Assembly: GCF_003627755.1 (NCBI RefSeq)
Contig: NZ_CP032694.1
Coordinates: 1,045,501 to 1,109,500, forward strand
Reading direction: 5' to 3'
DNA: 64,000 nt
Origin: Rhizobium jaguaris
GTDB taxonomy: Bacteria; Pseudomonadota; Alphaproteobacteria; Rhizobiales; Rhizobiaceae
The notes below the pieces were generated by a model that ran no database searches, had not been told where the DNA came from, and worked only from the letters and a program-made list of their open reading frames with translations. This document shows, piece by piece, positions 37,747-47,771 of this stretch. The position numbers were made by a program, and so were the translations under genes. The first letter of the stretch is position 1. Every line of letters starts with the position of its first letter.

Positions 37747-40056
37747 ATGGCCGCTGACATCCGCTCTCTTGCCGCAACCATCGCCACTGAGATCAATTCC
37801 CGTCCTGATCAGGCCAAGGCCGCGATCGAGCTTCTCGACGAAGGCGCGACGGTGCCGTTCATCGCCCGCTATCGCAAGGAGGTGACCGGTGGTCTCGACG
37901 ACGGCCAGTTGCGCACATTGGCGGAACGCCTCGTCTATCTGCGCGAGCTGGAAGCCCGCCGCGCGGCGATCGTCGAGTCGATCACCGGCCAGGGCAAGAT
38001 GACCGACGAGTTGATGCGCAAGATTGCCGTGGTCGCCACCAAGGCGGAGCTGGAAGACCTCTATCTGCCGTACAAGCCGAAGCGCCGTACCCGCGCCGAA
38101 ATCGCCAGGGAGCGCGGCCTTGGCCCGCTTGCCGATACCGTTCTTGCCGATCGCTCCAAGGAACCGGCTGTCCTCGCTGAAGGTTTCATCACCGCTGACG
38201 TGCCGGACGTGAAGACGGCGCTCGAAGGCGCCCGCGATATCATCGCCGAAGGCATTGCCGAAAATGCCGACCTGCTCGGCAAGCTGCGCATCTATATGAA
38301 AACGAATGCTGTGCTCAAAGCCAAGATCGTGGACGGCAAGCAGGAGGCGGGCGCGAAATTCGCCGACTATTTCGACCATCATGAACGTTGGGCAACCGCC
38401 CCAGGCCACCGCGCGCTCGCCATGCTGCGCGGCTGGAATGAAGAGATGCTGACGCTGACCATCGATGTCGATGTCGATGCCGTCTCGCCGAACAAGCCGG
38501 TCGAGCGGATGATTGCGACAGCCTACGAAATCGGTATGAGCAAACCCGGCGACCGCTGGCTGACGGAGGTGGCGAACTGGACCTGGCGTGTCAAGCTCTC
38601 CATGTCGCTGTCGCTCGATCTGATGCGCGAGCTGCGCGAACGCGCCGAAGAGGAGGCCATCCACGTCTTCGCCCGCAATCTGAAGGATCTGCTGCTCGCC
38701 GCTCCAGCTGGCTCGCGCGCGACCATGGGCCTCGATCCGGGCATTCGCACCGGCGTCAAGGTCGCCGTGGTCGACGGTACCGGCAAGCTGCTGGAGACGA
38801 CGACCGTCTATCCTTTCCCGCCGAAAAACGACGTGCGCGGCACGCAGGCGACACTGGCCGCACTGGTGCGCAAGCACAAGGTCGAACTCATCTCCATCGG
38901 CAATGGCACCGGCAGCCGCGAGACGGAGAAGCTGGTAGCCGATATGCTCGCCGACCTGCCGGCGCCGAAACCGACCAAGGTGATTGTTTCGGAGGCAGGC
39001 GCATCCGTCTATTCGGCCTCGGAAACGGCGGCGCTGGAGTTTCCCGGTCTCGATGTATCGCTGCGCGGCGCCGTCTCCATCGCCCGTCGCCTGCAGGATC
39101 CGCTGGCGGAGCTCGTCAAGATCGAACCGAAGTCGATCGGCGTCGGACAGTACCAGCACGACGTCGACCAGCAGAAGCTGTCACGCTCGCTGGACGCGGT
39201 CGTGGAAGATGCGGTCAATGCGGTTGGCGTCGATCTGAACACGGCGTCCGCGCCGCTGCTTGCCCGCGTCTCCGGTCTCGGCCCGTCGATCGCCGACGCG
39301 ATCGTCAAGCATCGCGACGGCGAGGGGCGCTTCGAGACGCGCCGCGATCTCCTGAAGGTTGCCCGCCTCGGTCAGCGCACCTTCGAGCAATGCGCCGGCT
39401 TCCTGCGCATCCCCGATGGCAAGGAGCCATTGGACGCCTCATCGGTGCATCCGGAAGCCTATGGTGTGGCCAAGAAGATCGTTGCGGCCTGCGGCCGTGA
39501 TCTGCGCAGCCTGATGGGTGACGCAGCCGTGCTGAAGGCTATCGATCCGCGCCAGTTCATCGACGAAAAATTCGGCCTGCCGACGGTACGCGATATCCTC
39601 GCCGAACTGGAAAAGCCCGGCCGCGATCCGCGCCCGAGTTTCAAGACCGCGACCTTTGCCGAAGGGATCAACGAGATTGGCGATCTCATGCCTGGCATGC
39701 TGCTGGAAGGCACGGTGACCAACGTCGCCGCTTTCGGCGCCTTCGTCGATATCGGCGTCCACCAGGACGGCCTCGTCCACGTCTCGCAGCTTGCGGACCG
39801 CTTCGTAAAAGACCCGCATAAGGTGGTCAAGGCTGGCGATGTTGTGAAAGTCAAGGTTGTAGAGGTCGACGTCAAACGTAAGCGAATCGGTCTCACAATG
39901 CGCAAAGATGGCAGCACTGTGGCAACCGCGCCCGGACGCGAGTCGCGCGAACAAAGCGGCGCCCGCAACGCTGGCGGTAGGCATGACGGCCGACCGAAAC
40001 CGCAACAGCAGGGCAGCTTCGGCGCCGCTCTGGCAGATGCACTCAAGCGAAAATAA
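37747..40056 (+). CDS. tex: Tex-family RNA-binding transcription accessory protein
   Basis: The protein is 769 aa from ATG 37747 ([16 protein letters not shown]). Tex architecture is complete: N-terminal helical region with [17 protein letters not shown], a YqgF/RNase H-like domain ([20 protein letters not shown]), helix-hairpin-helix motifs ([20 protein letters not shown]) and a C-terminal S1 domain ([21 protein letters not shown], ~residue 640 onward). The C-terminal tail is basic and Gln/Gly rich. Tex binds nucleic acid and affects transcription; its precise role in rhizobia is unknown. Confidence 0.96.
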   Translation: MAADIRSLAATIATEINSRPDQAKAAIELLDEGATVPFIARYRKEVTGGLDDGQLRTLAERLVYLRELEARRAAIVESITGQGKMTDELMRKIAVVATKAELEDLYLPYKPKRRTRAEIARERGLGPLADTVLADRSKEPAVLAEGFITADVPDVKTALEGARDIIAEGIAENADLLGKLRIYMKTNAVLKAKIVDGKQEAGAKFADYFDHHERWATAPGHRALAMLRGWNEEMLTLTIDVDVDAVSPNKPVERMIATAYEIGMSKPGDRWLTEVANWTWRVKLSMSLSLDLMRELRERAEEEAIHVFARNLKDLLLAAPAGSRATMGLDPGIRTGVKVAVVDGTGKLLETTTVYPFPPKNDVRGTQATLAALVRKHKVELISIGNGTGSRETEKLVADMLADLPAPKPTKVIVSEAGASVYSASETAALEFPGLDVSLRGAVSIARRLQDPLAELVKIEPKSIGVGQYQHDVDQQKLSRSLDAVVEDAVNAVGVDLNTASAPLLARVSGLGPSIADAIVKHRDGEGRFETRRDLLKVARLGQRTFEQCAGFLRIPDGKEPLDASSVHPEAYGVAKKIVAACGRDLRSLMGDAAVLKAIDPRQFIDEKFGLPTVRDILAELEKPGRDPRPSFKTATFAEGINEIGDLMPGMLLEGTVTNVAAFGAFVDIGVHQDGLVHVSQLADRFVKDPHKVVKAGDVVKVKVVEVDVKRKRIGLTMRKDGSTVATAPGRESREQSGARNAGGRHDGRPKPQQQGSFGAALADALKRK

Positions 40057-40201
40057 GTACTTAGCGAGAGTCAGTGCAAGAATGTCACACTCTGGCAGAG
40101 TTGTTGCCAGAGTGCCAACGCATGCGAAAAGGTGAGCTTGCCACAATGCGCTGAGGCGCTAAAGTCAGCCACAATGTCATGTCATCATATGCGAGGCGTC
40201 C

Positions 40202-41461
40202 ATGGCGTCGGCACTCTTCTCGATTGTCAAGAAAATCATCCGTAAAGGCTCCCTGAAACTTACGCTCGCTTCCGGCGAGACGCACATGATCGGCGATGGG
40301 TCCGGCGAAACAGTCGCCGTTCGCGTGGCCGACCAGCAGGCGGAAGACGCGATTGCGCGCGATCCGACCCTGAAGCTTGGCGAAATGTATATGGAAGGGC
40401 GCTTCATTCTCGAGCAGGGGGATATCTATGAATTCCTCTCTTTGGTGAAGCAGAACACCACCAACGAAATCTTTGACCTGCGCATGGCGGCGCTGCTGAT
40501 TGGCCGCATCGCCTGGCAGCAGATCAAGAGCCGCTCGCCGATCAACCGCAATAAATACAATGTTGCGCATCACTACGATCTGTCGGCCAAGTTGTTTGAT
40601 CTCTTCCTCGACGAGGACTGGCAGTATTCCTGTGCCTATTTCGTGCCGCCGGGCATCAGCCTGGACGAGGCGCAGGTGGCCAAGAAGCGCCATATCGCCG
40701 CCAAGCTCCTGGTCGAGCCCGGCCAGCGCGTTCTGGAGATCGGTTCCGGCTGGGGCGGCATGGGCATGTATCTTGCCGAAGCCAACCCCGGCCTCGATTT
40801 CACCGGCATTACGCTCAGCGAAGAGCAGCTCAAAGTTTCGCGCGATCGCGCCGCCAAGCGCGGACTGTCAGACCGCATGCGCTTCGAGCTTCAGGACTAC
40901 CGCTATTTGACGGGCAAGAAGTTCGACCGTATCGTCTCGGTGGGCATGTTCGAGCATGTCGGCATCGGCGACTATGGCAAGTTCTTCCGCAAGGTTGCCG
41001 AATTGCTCGACGATAACGGGGTCATGGTGCTGCATTCCATCGCCCGTCCGAAGCCGAGCTTTGCGACAAACGCCTTCATCGAAAAGTATATTTTCCCGGG
41101 CGGCTATATCCCGTCGGTTGGCGAGACCACGCCGCCGCTGGAGAAGGCGGGGCTTCTGGTCAAGGATGTCGAAATCCTGCCGATGCATTACGCCCATACG
41201 CTACGGCACTGGCGCAATCGTTTCGTGGCGCGTAAGGCCGACGCTGTCGCGCTCTACGATGAAAAGTTTTTCCGCATGTGGGAGTTCTATCTGGCCGGCT
41301 CGGAGATGGGCTTCCGCTGGGATGAACTCTTCATCATGCAGATCCAGATTTCCAAAAACCAGTTCGCCGTTCCCGACAACCGCAACTACATTGCCGAGCG
41401 GGAAGCAAAGCTCAGGGAATTCGAGGCGACCCGTGCGCCGCTGGAAAAGGTGACGTTCTAA
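40202..41461 (+). CDS. cfa: Cyclopropane-fatty-acyl-phospholipid synthase
   Basis: The protein is 419 aa. NVAHHYDLSAKLFDLFLDEDWQYSCAYF is the CFA synthase signature. EIGSGWGGMGMYLA (residues ~180-193) binds SAM, and FTGITLSEEQL and FEHVGIGDYGKFF follow. The enzyme adds a methylene from SAM across the double bond of membrane phospholipid acyl chains, which rhizobia do in stationary phase and under acid stress. It is a single gene with a strong terminator. Rhizobia may hold more than one copy. Confidence 0.94.
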   Translation: MASALFSIVKKIIRKGSLKLTLASGETHMIGDGSGETVAVRVADQQAEDAIARDPTLKLGEMYMEGRFILEQGDIYEFLSLVKQNTTNEIFDLRMAALLIGRIAWQQIKSRSPINRNKYNVAHHYDLSAKLFDLFLDEDWQYSCAYFVPPGISLDEAQVAKKRHIAAKLLVEPGQRVLEIGSGWGGMGMYLAEANPGLDFTGITLSEEQLKVSRDRAAKRGLSDRMRFELQDYRYLTGKKFDRIVSVGMFEHVGIGDYGKFFRKVAELLDDNGVMVLHSIARPKPSFATNAFIEKYIFPGGYIPSVGETTPPLEKAGLLVKDVEILPMHYAHTLRHWRNRFVARKADAVALYDEKFFRMWEFYLAGSEMGFRWDELFIMQIQISKNQFAVPDNRNYIAEREAKLREFEATRAPLEKVTF

Positions 41462-41485
41462 ACGCCCGCTGTTATTTTTGAGTCG

Positions 41486-41525
41486 CGCCGGGCCATGGAA
41501 ACCCATGAGCCCGGTGTTTTGTTTT
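41486..41525 (+). terminator. Terminator after cfa
   Basis: GCCGGGC-CATGG / CCATG-A-GCCCGG forms a long stem closed by a short A-rich loop and is followed by TGTTTTGTTTT. It begins about 25 bp after the cfa stop. Confidence 0.85.
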
Positions 41526-41554
41526 CCTCCCGCCAGGCGGCGACAGCACGCGTG

Positions 41555-41986
41555 TCATTTGACCACTTGAACGGTCAGATTCTCGTCGTTGACTTTATTT
41601 GCGTACAACACCGTCAAGCGCATGGTGAACTGATCCGTGCCGGTGAAGCCGGGATCGGAGGTGTAGTATACCGTGGTGCCTTCAACCTGCTTGCCGCTGC
41701 AGATGTAAACGTCGCTGTCCTTGTCGTATTTAACGCGAACCGGGCCATGTTCGAACGTGACTTTGCCATGGGCGGGTTGCTTGATGATTCCCGTGTAGGG
41801 ATAGGAATTGAAAGTGCAATCCCGCTTCACCGAAGCGACCATTCCAAGCGCCGTCTTTTTGCCGGAGATGGCTCTGTGGGAATATTGGTTTTGCTTGGCG
41901 CCATCGAGTGGCGTGCTGACGCAGCCTGAAAGCGCCATGCAGATGCCGACAAATGCACTGAGAGAAATCAAGGATATAGGTTTCAT
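41555..41986 (-). CDS. Putative outer-membrane lipoprotein, unknown function
   Basis: The protein is 143 aa. The lipobox LSGC (residues 19-22 within FVGICMALSGCVS) predicts lipid attachment at Cys22 and envelope location. The mature domain is beta-rich, with KQPAHGKVTFEHGPVRVKYDKDSDVYICSG and VYYTSDPGFTGTDQFTMRL. The GFTGTDQF phrase recalls cadherin-like/Ig-like repeat strands found in adhesin proteins. I do not recognise the family. The gene is convergent with cfa and has no partner. Confidence 0.7.
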   Translation of the reverse strand: MKPISLISLSAFVGICMALSGCVSTPLDGAKQNQYSHRAISGKKTALGMVASVKRDCTFNSYPYTGIIKQPAHGKVTFEHGPVRVKYDKDSDVYICSGKQVEGTTVYYTSDPGFTGTDQFTMRLTVLYANKVNDENLTVQVVK

Positions 41987-42258
41987 TCCGCTCTCTTAAT
42001 TGGTTTGAATATTAGTAAAGAATTACTTACGCTCCGGACGGGCCTGCCGGTTACTTTTGATTGAGTAATGTGCCGGAGTTAAATCACCGCGACACATCAG
42101 CGCAGTCGTGAGTTGATGTAAACCGCGCCTAATATTTCACTGTCATCCCTGAAATTCAGTCGTGTTTGGTTAAGAGAGCGGTAACGCGATCCGAATAATT
42201 TGCGGCAACTCTGAGGGCCTATATGGCTCTTTTGTATTGCGTATTATGGAGTTGCACA

Positions 42259-43068
42259 GTGTTTGCGAAATCGCGTTTGTTTTTCACCCTTGGTCTGTTT
42301 GCCGCCTCTGCGGGCGCCGCTTCGGCCGGGGACGGTCAGCATTTTTGGTCGGGTGATTGGTATCTAAGCGTCGGTGCAGCCGGTTTCACCGCGCCAAAAT
42401 TCGAAGGCAGCAAACACAACAGGCTGCAATGGTCGCCGCTGGTCTCGGTTGGAAAGCAAGGCCCCGGCCCGCGATTCTCTTCGCGCAACGACAATCCCTC
42501 TTTTGCGTTCATCGATAATGACGGCATCCGAGCCGGCATTGTCGGCAAATTCGTGCCGAGTCGGGATTCCAGCGACGGTCACGAGTTGAAGGGCCTGAAG
42601 AAGGTCAAGTGGGGTGTCGAAGCCGGTGGTTTCGTCGAAGCCTACCCGACGGACTGGCTGCGCGCCCGCGTCGAAGTCCGGCAGGGTATTCGCGCGCATA
42701 GCGGCATCGTCGCCGATGCCGCCGTCGACGCCTTCACCGATATCACGCCGGAATTGCGCCTTTCTGGCGGTCCGCGCATGACGCTCGCCTCCGCCGATTA
42801 TTTCGACACCTATTATGGTGTTAACGCCAAGGAGTCGGCTGCATCAGGCCTCGGCCGCTACAATCCGGGTGGCGGTGTGAAGTCGGTCGGCGCCGGCGGC
42901 GCGCTGACCTGGAAGGCGACGCAGAACTGGACCACCAGCGCTTTCGTCGAATATAGCCGCCTGACGGGCCCGGCGGCCGATAGCAGCCTCGTGCGTGAGC
43001 GCGGCGATCGCAACCAGTTGCTGGTTGGTGTCTCAGCCAGCTACAAGTTCAATTTCACGCTGAATTGA
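42259..43068 (+). CDS. MipA/OmpV-family outer membrane protein
   Basis: The protein is 269 aa from GTG 42259 (MFAKSRLFFTLGLFAAS, canonical signal peptide, TGGAG upstream); an in-frame ATG at 42223 would give a 281-aa product with a less regular leader. The mature protein begins DGQHFWSGDWYLSVGAAG. The pattern of alternating beta strands ending SASYKFNFTLN (aromatic near the C-terminus) is that of a 10-12-stranded beta barrel. MipA was described as a scaffold for murein enzymes and OmpV as a porin. The specific role here is unknown. Confidence 0.82.
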   Translation: MFAKSRLFFTLGLFAASAGAASAGDGQHFWSGDWYLSVGAAGFTAPKFEGSKHNRLQWSPLVSVGKQGPGPRFSSRNDNPSFAFIDNDGIRAGIVGKFVPSRDSSDGHELKGLKKVKWGVEAGGFVEAYPTDWLRARVEVRQGIRAHSGIVADAAVDAFTDITPELRLSGGPRMTLASADYFDTYYGVNAKESAASGLGRYNPGGGVKSVGAGGALTWKATQNWTTSAFVEYSRLTGPAADSSLVRERGDRNQLLVGVSASYKFNFTLN

Positions 43069-43132
43069 GAAAAGAACGGGGCTGCAGCCCCGCCGCTTGA
43101 CCGCGGGCTCCAGATGTCACTACTAGTCGCTT

Positions 43133-44095
43133 ATGCAAAATACAGGCGACATCAACGGGCGCGTCGCTGACGCGCCGTCCGGCAACTGGGTCTACCGCAT
43201 CCTGCCCCCGGCGCTCTGGCCCTATGCGCAGCTCGCGCGCTGGGACAGGCCAATCGGCTGGCAGCTTTTGATGTGGCCATGCTTCTGGTCGGCCGCGTTG
43301 GCGGCCAACGCCGCTGTAGCGTCGGGCCAGATCTCGCCCGGTTTTCTGCTGATCTACCACCTCATACTCTATTTCATCGGCGCCGTTGCCATGCGCGGCG
43401 CCGGCTGTACCTATAATGATCTGGTCGATCATGAGATTGATATGGAAGTCGCCCGCACGCGCTCGCGCCCGTTGCCGTCCGGCCGCGTGACGCGCTGGCA
43501 AGCGAAGGCCTTTACGGCGCTGCAGGCGCTGGTCGGCCTGCTGGTCCTGCTCCAGTTCAACTGGTTTGCCGTCGTTCTCGGCGTATTGTCGCTTGCCGTC
43601 GTCGCGCTCTATCCCTTTGCCAAGCGTTTTACCGACTGGCCGCAGTTCTGCCTTGGGCTGGCGTTTTCCTGGGGTGCATTGATGGGCTGGGCCGGGCTGT
43701 TCGGCAGCCTGTCGCTCGCCCCCATCGTGCTTTATGCCGCCGCCATTCTATGGACGATTGGCTATGATACGATCTATGCCCATCAGGACAAGGAGGATGA
43801 CGAACTGATCGGCGTGCGCTCCACAGCCCGGCTCTTCGGCGACAGGACGCGCCTCTGGCTGATCGGCTTTTATGGTGTATCGCTGGTGCTGATGCTGTTG
43901 TCCTTTGCGCTGGCGGGGGCAGGGTGGCTCTCTTATGTCGGCCTTCTCGTTGCCGGCGGCATGTTCGCCTTTCAGATCGCTGTGCTCGACATCAACGATG
44001 CGCAACAGTGTCTGGCCCTGTTCAAGTCCAACAGCAAGGTCGGCCTTATCATCTTCGCCGGCCTCTTTCTGTCGTTTCTATTCCTCGTTCCCTGA
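43133..44095 (+). CDS. ubiA: 4-hydroxybenzoate polyprenyltransferase
   Basis: The protein is 320 aa with about eight to nine membrane helices. The two aspartate-rich motifs of UbiA are present: YNDLVDHEIDMEVARTRSRP in the first loop and YDTIYAHQDKEDDELIGV in the second. It attaches the polyprenyl tail to 4-hydroxybenzoate in ubiquinone synthesis, using the product of an enzyme like the synthase at 15.7-16.8 kb. It is a single gene with a terminator. Confidence 0.95.
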   Translation: MQNTGDINGRVADAPSGNWVYRILPPALWPYAQLARWDRPIGWQLLMWPCFWSAALAANAAVASGQISPGFLLIYHLILYFIGAVAMRGAGCTYNDLVDHEIDMEVARTRSRPLPSGRVTRWQAKAFTALQALVGLLVLLQFNWFAVVLGVLSLAVVALYPFAKRFTDWPQFCLGLAFSWGALMGWAGLFGSLSLAPIVLYAAAILWTIGYDTIYAHQDKEDDELIGVRSTARLFGDRTRLWLIGFYGVSLVLMLLSFALAGAGWLSYVGLLVAGGMFAFQIAVLDINDAQQCLALFKSNSKVGLIIFAGLFLSFLFLVP

Positions 44096-44104
44096 TGAAA
44101 GTAC

Positions 44105-44132
44105 AAAGCCCGGCGCTGGGATGCCGGGCTTT
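44105..44132 (+). terminator. Terminator after ubiA
   Basis: AAAGCCCGGC / GCCGGGCTTT is a perfect 10-bp stem with an 8-base loop, ending in TTTGATT. It lies about 10 bp past the stop. Confidence 0.8.
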
Positions 44133-44158
44133 GATTCGGGAGGTGATCGACGAAAGGT

Positions 44159-44725
44159 TTAACTCCGCGCGATGATCTCGCGGCCTTCGATCTTCATCTT
44201 GATGCCGAGTTTGCCGGTCGTGCGGCGCACGAGGAAGCGTGGGCGGCGATTGGCGAAATACGAGTGGCGGCGACGGGGCTGGATATCGCGGGTGGAAACC
44301 CCGCCCAGATGCTCTTCCAGCGGACGCGCGATGCCATCGGCTTCGATCATCAGCATCGGAATGCGGAAGGCTTCCGACCATGAACGCCAGTCGGCGGCGA
44401 TGTCGCTCAGATCATGGGCGACGAGGAGGGGGATGCAGAGGTCGGGATCCTCATGATGCAGCTCCAGCGTCACCGTGACTTCGCCGTCGCCATGGTCTAT
44501 GGCGCGGGCGGCAACGCCTTTGAAGGCACGCTTCGGCAGTGCGACCGACAGCGGCAGGCCGCTGGACGGTAAAATCTTGCGCAGCACCGCGCCGCGCTCG
44601 TCGATCGTGATGGTGACATCACCCGCGGCACCGCGCATGGCATAGCTGACCTGTTGCGGAAAGCGCGTCGGATCAAGCCGCAGTGTGGTTCCAGCCCAAT
44701 CGGGCTTCAGGACGGTATTTGTCAT
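44159..44725 (-). CDS. DUF6101-like conserved protein
   Basis: The protein is 188 aa. It has no signal peptide or membrane helix. It starts MTNTVLKPDWAGTTLRLDP and contains a beta-rich middle (GEVTVTLELHHEDPDLCIPLLVAHDLSDIAADWRSW). A very basic C-terminus follows (RRRHSYFANRRPRFLVRRTTGKLG). I believe this matches the alphaproteobacterial DUF6101 family, from memory. The function is unknown. The basic tail could contact nucleic acid or membrane lipid. It is convergent with ubiA. Confidence 0.65.
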   Translation of the reverse strand: MTNTVLKPDWAGTTLRLDPTRFPQQVSYAMRGAAGDVTITIDERGAVLRKILPSSGLPLSVALPKRAFKGVAARAIDHGDGEVTVTLELHHEDPDLCIPLLVAHDLSDIAADWRSWSEAFRIPMLMIEADGIARPLEEHLGGVSTRDIQPRRRHSYFANRRPRFLVRRTTGKLGIKMKIEGREIIARS

Positions 44726-45045
44726 CTAATCTCTACCCTTGCTTTACCTGAGAGCCGGTTTTCCGGTCTTCTTACGGAGAACTTTTTGTCCTCTCGTTGG
44801 GATGCAGATTAGGCGGCGGCTCTTCCAGACAGCTTAAAAATCGCGGTTAAGAAAACTTTGCGTCCTCAAATGGTTAGCAAAATCGAATGCATCAGGGTTT
44901 CCATAAAGTGAATGCACGGCAAAATCGGTTGTGCCGGTCTGATGCACGTAACGGCTGAAGTATTGTAAGTCTCGGGTAAGGTTTAACTGCGATACTACCG
45001 ACAGATTCGCTTGCGTATATTAGAGATTTATTGGGGTTCACGCTG
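44726..45045. other. Intergenic region, no feature recognised
   Basis: This 320-bp stretch separates the divergent DUF6101-like and DUF1217 genes, so it should hold both promoters. I see no clear -35/-10 pair, palindrome or small reading frame with convincing content. GAGAGCCGGTTTTCCGGTCTTC near 44750 is a short imperfect inverted repeat. Confidence 0.4.
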
Positions 45046-47550
45046 ATGATATCCACCTATCTTGGCTATTCGATCGCGACCAGGAATATGGCGACGACGC
45101 TCAATCAGGTGGCATCGCAAGCGCAGAACAAGCGCGAGATCGACTATTACAATGCCAATATTGGCAAGGTCAAAAATGTCGACGATTTCATGAACGACTA
45201 TCAGCTCTATAGCTATGCGATGGAAGCCTACGGTCTTTCGGACATGACCTATGCCAAGGCCTTTATGAAACAGGTGCTGACCAGCGACCTCAGCGACTCC
45301 AGCAGTTTCGCAAACAAGCTGACGGATCCGCGCTACAAGGAATTCGCCGCGGCGTTCAATTTCGGCACGAGCAGCGATAAGACGGCGCAAACCAGTGAAC
45401 AGGAAGACGATCTGGTCGGCCTTTATCAGCAGTCCTTTACGACTGAGGAAACCAACGCCCAGACCGAAACAAATTATTACAGCCAGCACATCAGCGACGT
45501 TAAAACCGTGGATGATCTCCTCGGAAACACGCGCCTCAGAAACTATGTCCTGCAGGCCTATGGGATCGATCCGACATATGTGTCGAATTCAATCCTGAAA
45601 CAGATGCTGACGAGTGATGTCAGCGATCCGAACAGCTTCGTAAATCAGAACGGCAGCGCCGCCGACAAGGCGATGGTCGCGGAATTCAATTTCAACGCCG
45701 ACGGAACGGTGAAGACATCGACGGCGGCCGCCGATACGACCTACTATCAGAACCAAATCAGCACGATCACATCCGTCGATCAGCTCACTTCCAATCCCAA
45801 GCTGTTCGACTATGTCAAAACCGCCTTCGGCATCCCGGTCTATATCACCGCCGACCAATTCAATGCTTCGGCCAAGGATGCGGGTGTCGCGAAGACGAAT
45901 GGGCTCACGGATGTGATCGCGCAGTTCAATTTCCAGGCCGACGGCACGGTCGCCAGCGGCGAGCAAGCGCAGACCGCCACTCAGCTAAGCGCGACGACGT
46001 CAGCCTATGCAACCAATTATCCGGGCGGCCCACAGACGCTCGGCCAGACGGCCGATGTCATGAGCGCCTACAATTCCACCGTTCCGTCGTTCACGACCGA
46101 TGTCGGCGCCACCGATAACGATCTTTATTACAAGGATCACATCGGCTCCATCACCTCGGTCGACCAACTGACCTCGGACACCCGGCTGTTCGATTACATC
46201 AAGACGGCCTATGGGGTCGATCCGACCACCCCTGCTATTGTGTTCAAAAACGCCTTCGCCGACCCCACCACCGCCTCTATTTTTGGCCTCACCAATGTTG
46301 TTGCGGCGTTCAACTTCCAGACGGACGGCACCTTGGCGACCGGGGATACCGCGCAGTCCCAGGACGCCATCAATGCGCAGTCGACCGCCTATATGACGAA
46401 GTACAAGACGTCGCAGTCGTCTTTGACAACCAACGCAGTCAACAATTACAAGAACCGCATTACCAGCGTGAAGAATATCGATGAGTTCTTCGCCACCAAT
46501 GCGGCCGCAGACAGCAACCAGTCCAATGACTCTCTTCCCGAGCTCTACCAAATGGCGCTGCGCGCTTACGGCATTAGCCCAGACGAGATGTCGCAAACGC
46601 AGATGAAGAAGGTTCTCGAAAGCGATCCCTACGATTCGAAGAGCTATGTCAGCTCGCTGAAGGACTCGCGTTTCACCAAACTTGCCGAGGCCTTCAATTT
46701 CGGCAGCGATGGCAAGCTGAAGGCGCCGGTCCAGGCTTTGTCACAGACGCAGATCAATAACTACATCTCCGAATATTCCAGCCGCAGCACGGAAGGACTG
46801 ACGGGTGCTCAGGCGACAAAGGCCACCAGCGACGCAAAGACTGCCGGTACCTATTTTGCGACAAATATCGTCAAGATCACCAGTGTTACCGACCTTCTCG
46901 CCGACAGCAAGCTTACTAATTTCATCCTGACCGCCAACGGCATCGATCCGAAGAAGGTCACCACCGCGACGCTGAAGAAGGCCTTCGCTTCCGATCCGTC
47001 GGATTCCAAGAGCTTCGTCAACACGGCTGATGGGGCTCAGTTCAAGAATATCGTCGAGGCATTCAATTTCGACACGAAGGGAAACCTGACCGACACGAAA
47101 CTGGGCACGGCACAGAATCAGGGCGCAATCGCGCAGACCAATGACCTGTTCCTGCACCAGACCCTTGAGGATCAGCAGGGGCAGACCAACGCGGGCGTGC
47201 GCTTGGCCCTCTACTTCCAGCGCAAGGCACCGGATATCCATTCCATCTACGATATCATGGGCGATAGCGCACTCTACCAAGTCATCCAGACGACCTTCAG
47301 CCTGTCGAGTTCGATCTCGTCGATGGATGTCACTCAGCAGGCCAAGCTGCTGGGTAAATATATCAATGTCACCGACCTGCAGGACCCGGACAAGGTCAGT
47401 AAGCTCATGCAGCGGTTCTCCGCGATGTACGATTTGGCGAATAACACCACATCGTCGACCTCGCCGGCTCTATCGATTCTCACCGGTTCCTCAAACGTCG
47501 GCATCAGCGCCGATACGCTGCTCTCGATCGCGCAGCTTTCCAATAAATAG
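45046..47550 (+). CDS. DUF1217 protein with seven tandem domains
   Basis: The protein is 834 aa from ATG 45046 (MISTYLGYSIATRN). A repeated domain starts near residues 34, 144, 233, 361, 467, 603 and 723. Each opens with Y-[YF]-x4-I-x2-[IV]-x-[ST]-[VI]-[DT]-[DEQ] and most end in a phrase such as [AE]-FNF. Domains 1, 2, 5 and 6 are fuller, 3 and 4 are shorter, and 7 is divergent. DUF1217 proteins in Rhizobiaceae are tied to flagellar loci, but no flagellar gene is nearby. No signal peptide is present, so if exported it uses another route. Function unknown. Confidence 0.85.
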   Translation: MISTYLGYSIATRNMATTLNQVASQAQNKREIDYYNANIGKVKNVDDFMNDYQLYSYAMEAYGLSDMTYAKAFMKQVLTSDLSDSSSFANKLTDPRYKEFAAAFNFGTSSDKTAQTSEQEDDLVGLYQQSFTTEETNAQTETNYYSQHISDVKTVDDLLGNTRLRNYVLQAYGIDPTYVSNSILKQMLTSDVSDPNSFVNQNGSAADKAMVAEFNFNADGTVKTSTAAADTTYYQNQISTITSVDQLTSNPKLFDYVKTAFGIPVYITADQFNASAKDAGVAKTNGLTDVIAQFNFQADGTVASGEQAQTATQLSATTSAYATNYPGGPQTLGQTADVMSAYNSTVPSFTTDVGATDNDLYYKDHIGSITSVDQLTSDTRLFDYIKTAYGVDPTTPAIVFKNAFADPTTASIFGLTNVVAAFNFQTDGTLATGDTAQSQDAINAQSTAYMTKYKTSQSSLTTNAVNNYKNRITSVKNIDEFFATNAAADSNQSNDSLPELYQMALRAYGISPDEMSQTQMKKVLESDPYDSKSYVSSLKDSRFTKLAEAFNFGSDGKLKAPVQALSQTQINNYISEYSSRSTEGLTGAQATKATSDAKTAGTYFATNIVKITSVTDLLADSKLTNFILTANGIDPKKVTTATLKKAFASDPSDSKSFVNTADGAQFKNIVEAFNFDTKGNLTDTKLGTAQNQGAIAQTNDLFLHQTLEDQQGQTNAGVRLALYFQRKAPDIHSIYDIMGDSALYQVIQTTFSLSSSISSMDVTQQAKLLGKYINVTDLQDPDKVSKLMQRFSAMYDLANNTTSSTSPALSILTGSSNVGISADTLLSIAQLSNK

Positions 47551-47771
47551 CGAATGAATCCTAAAAATGGTGCCCGGTTCGGGCTGCCTTGATATGCGGC
47601 GCGAGAGCAACTTCGCGCGTCTGTTGCAGCCGTGCCGATATGGAGCGCTCTACTAGTCAGGAGACTCGGAATAAGTGCCTTCGGCGCCGATAAGAAGGAA
47701 CTTATTAACCGTCTTTGCCCTATTCGATTTGTGAAGCCATCGGCAATATCAATGACTGGGTTGCAGGTCTC

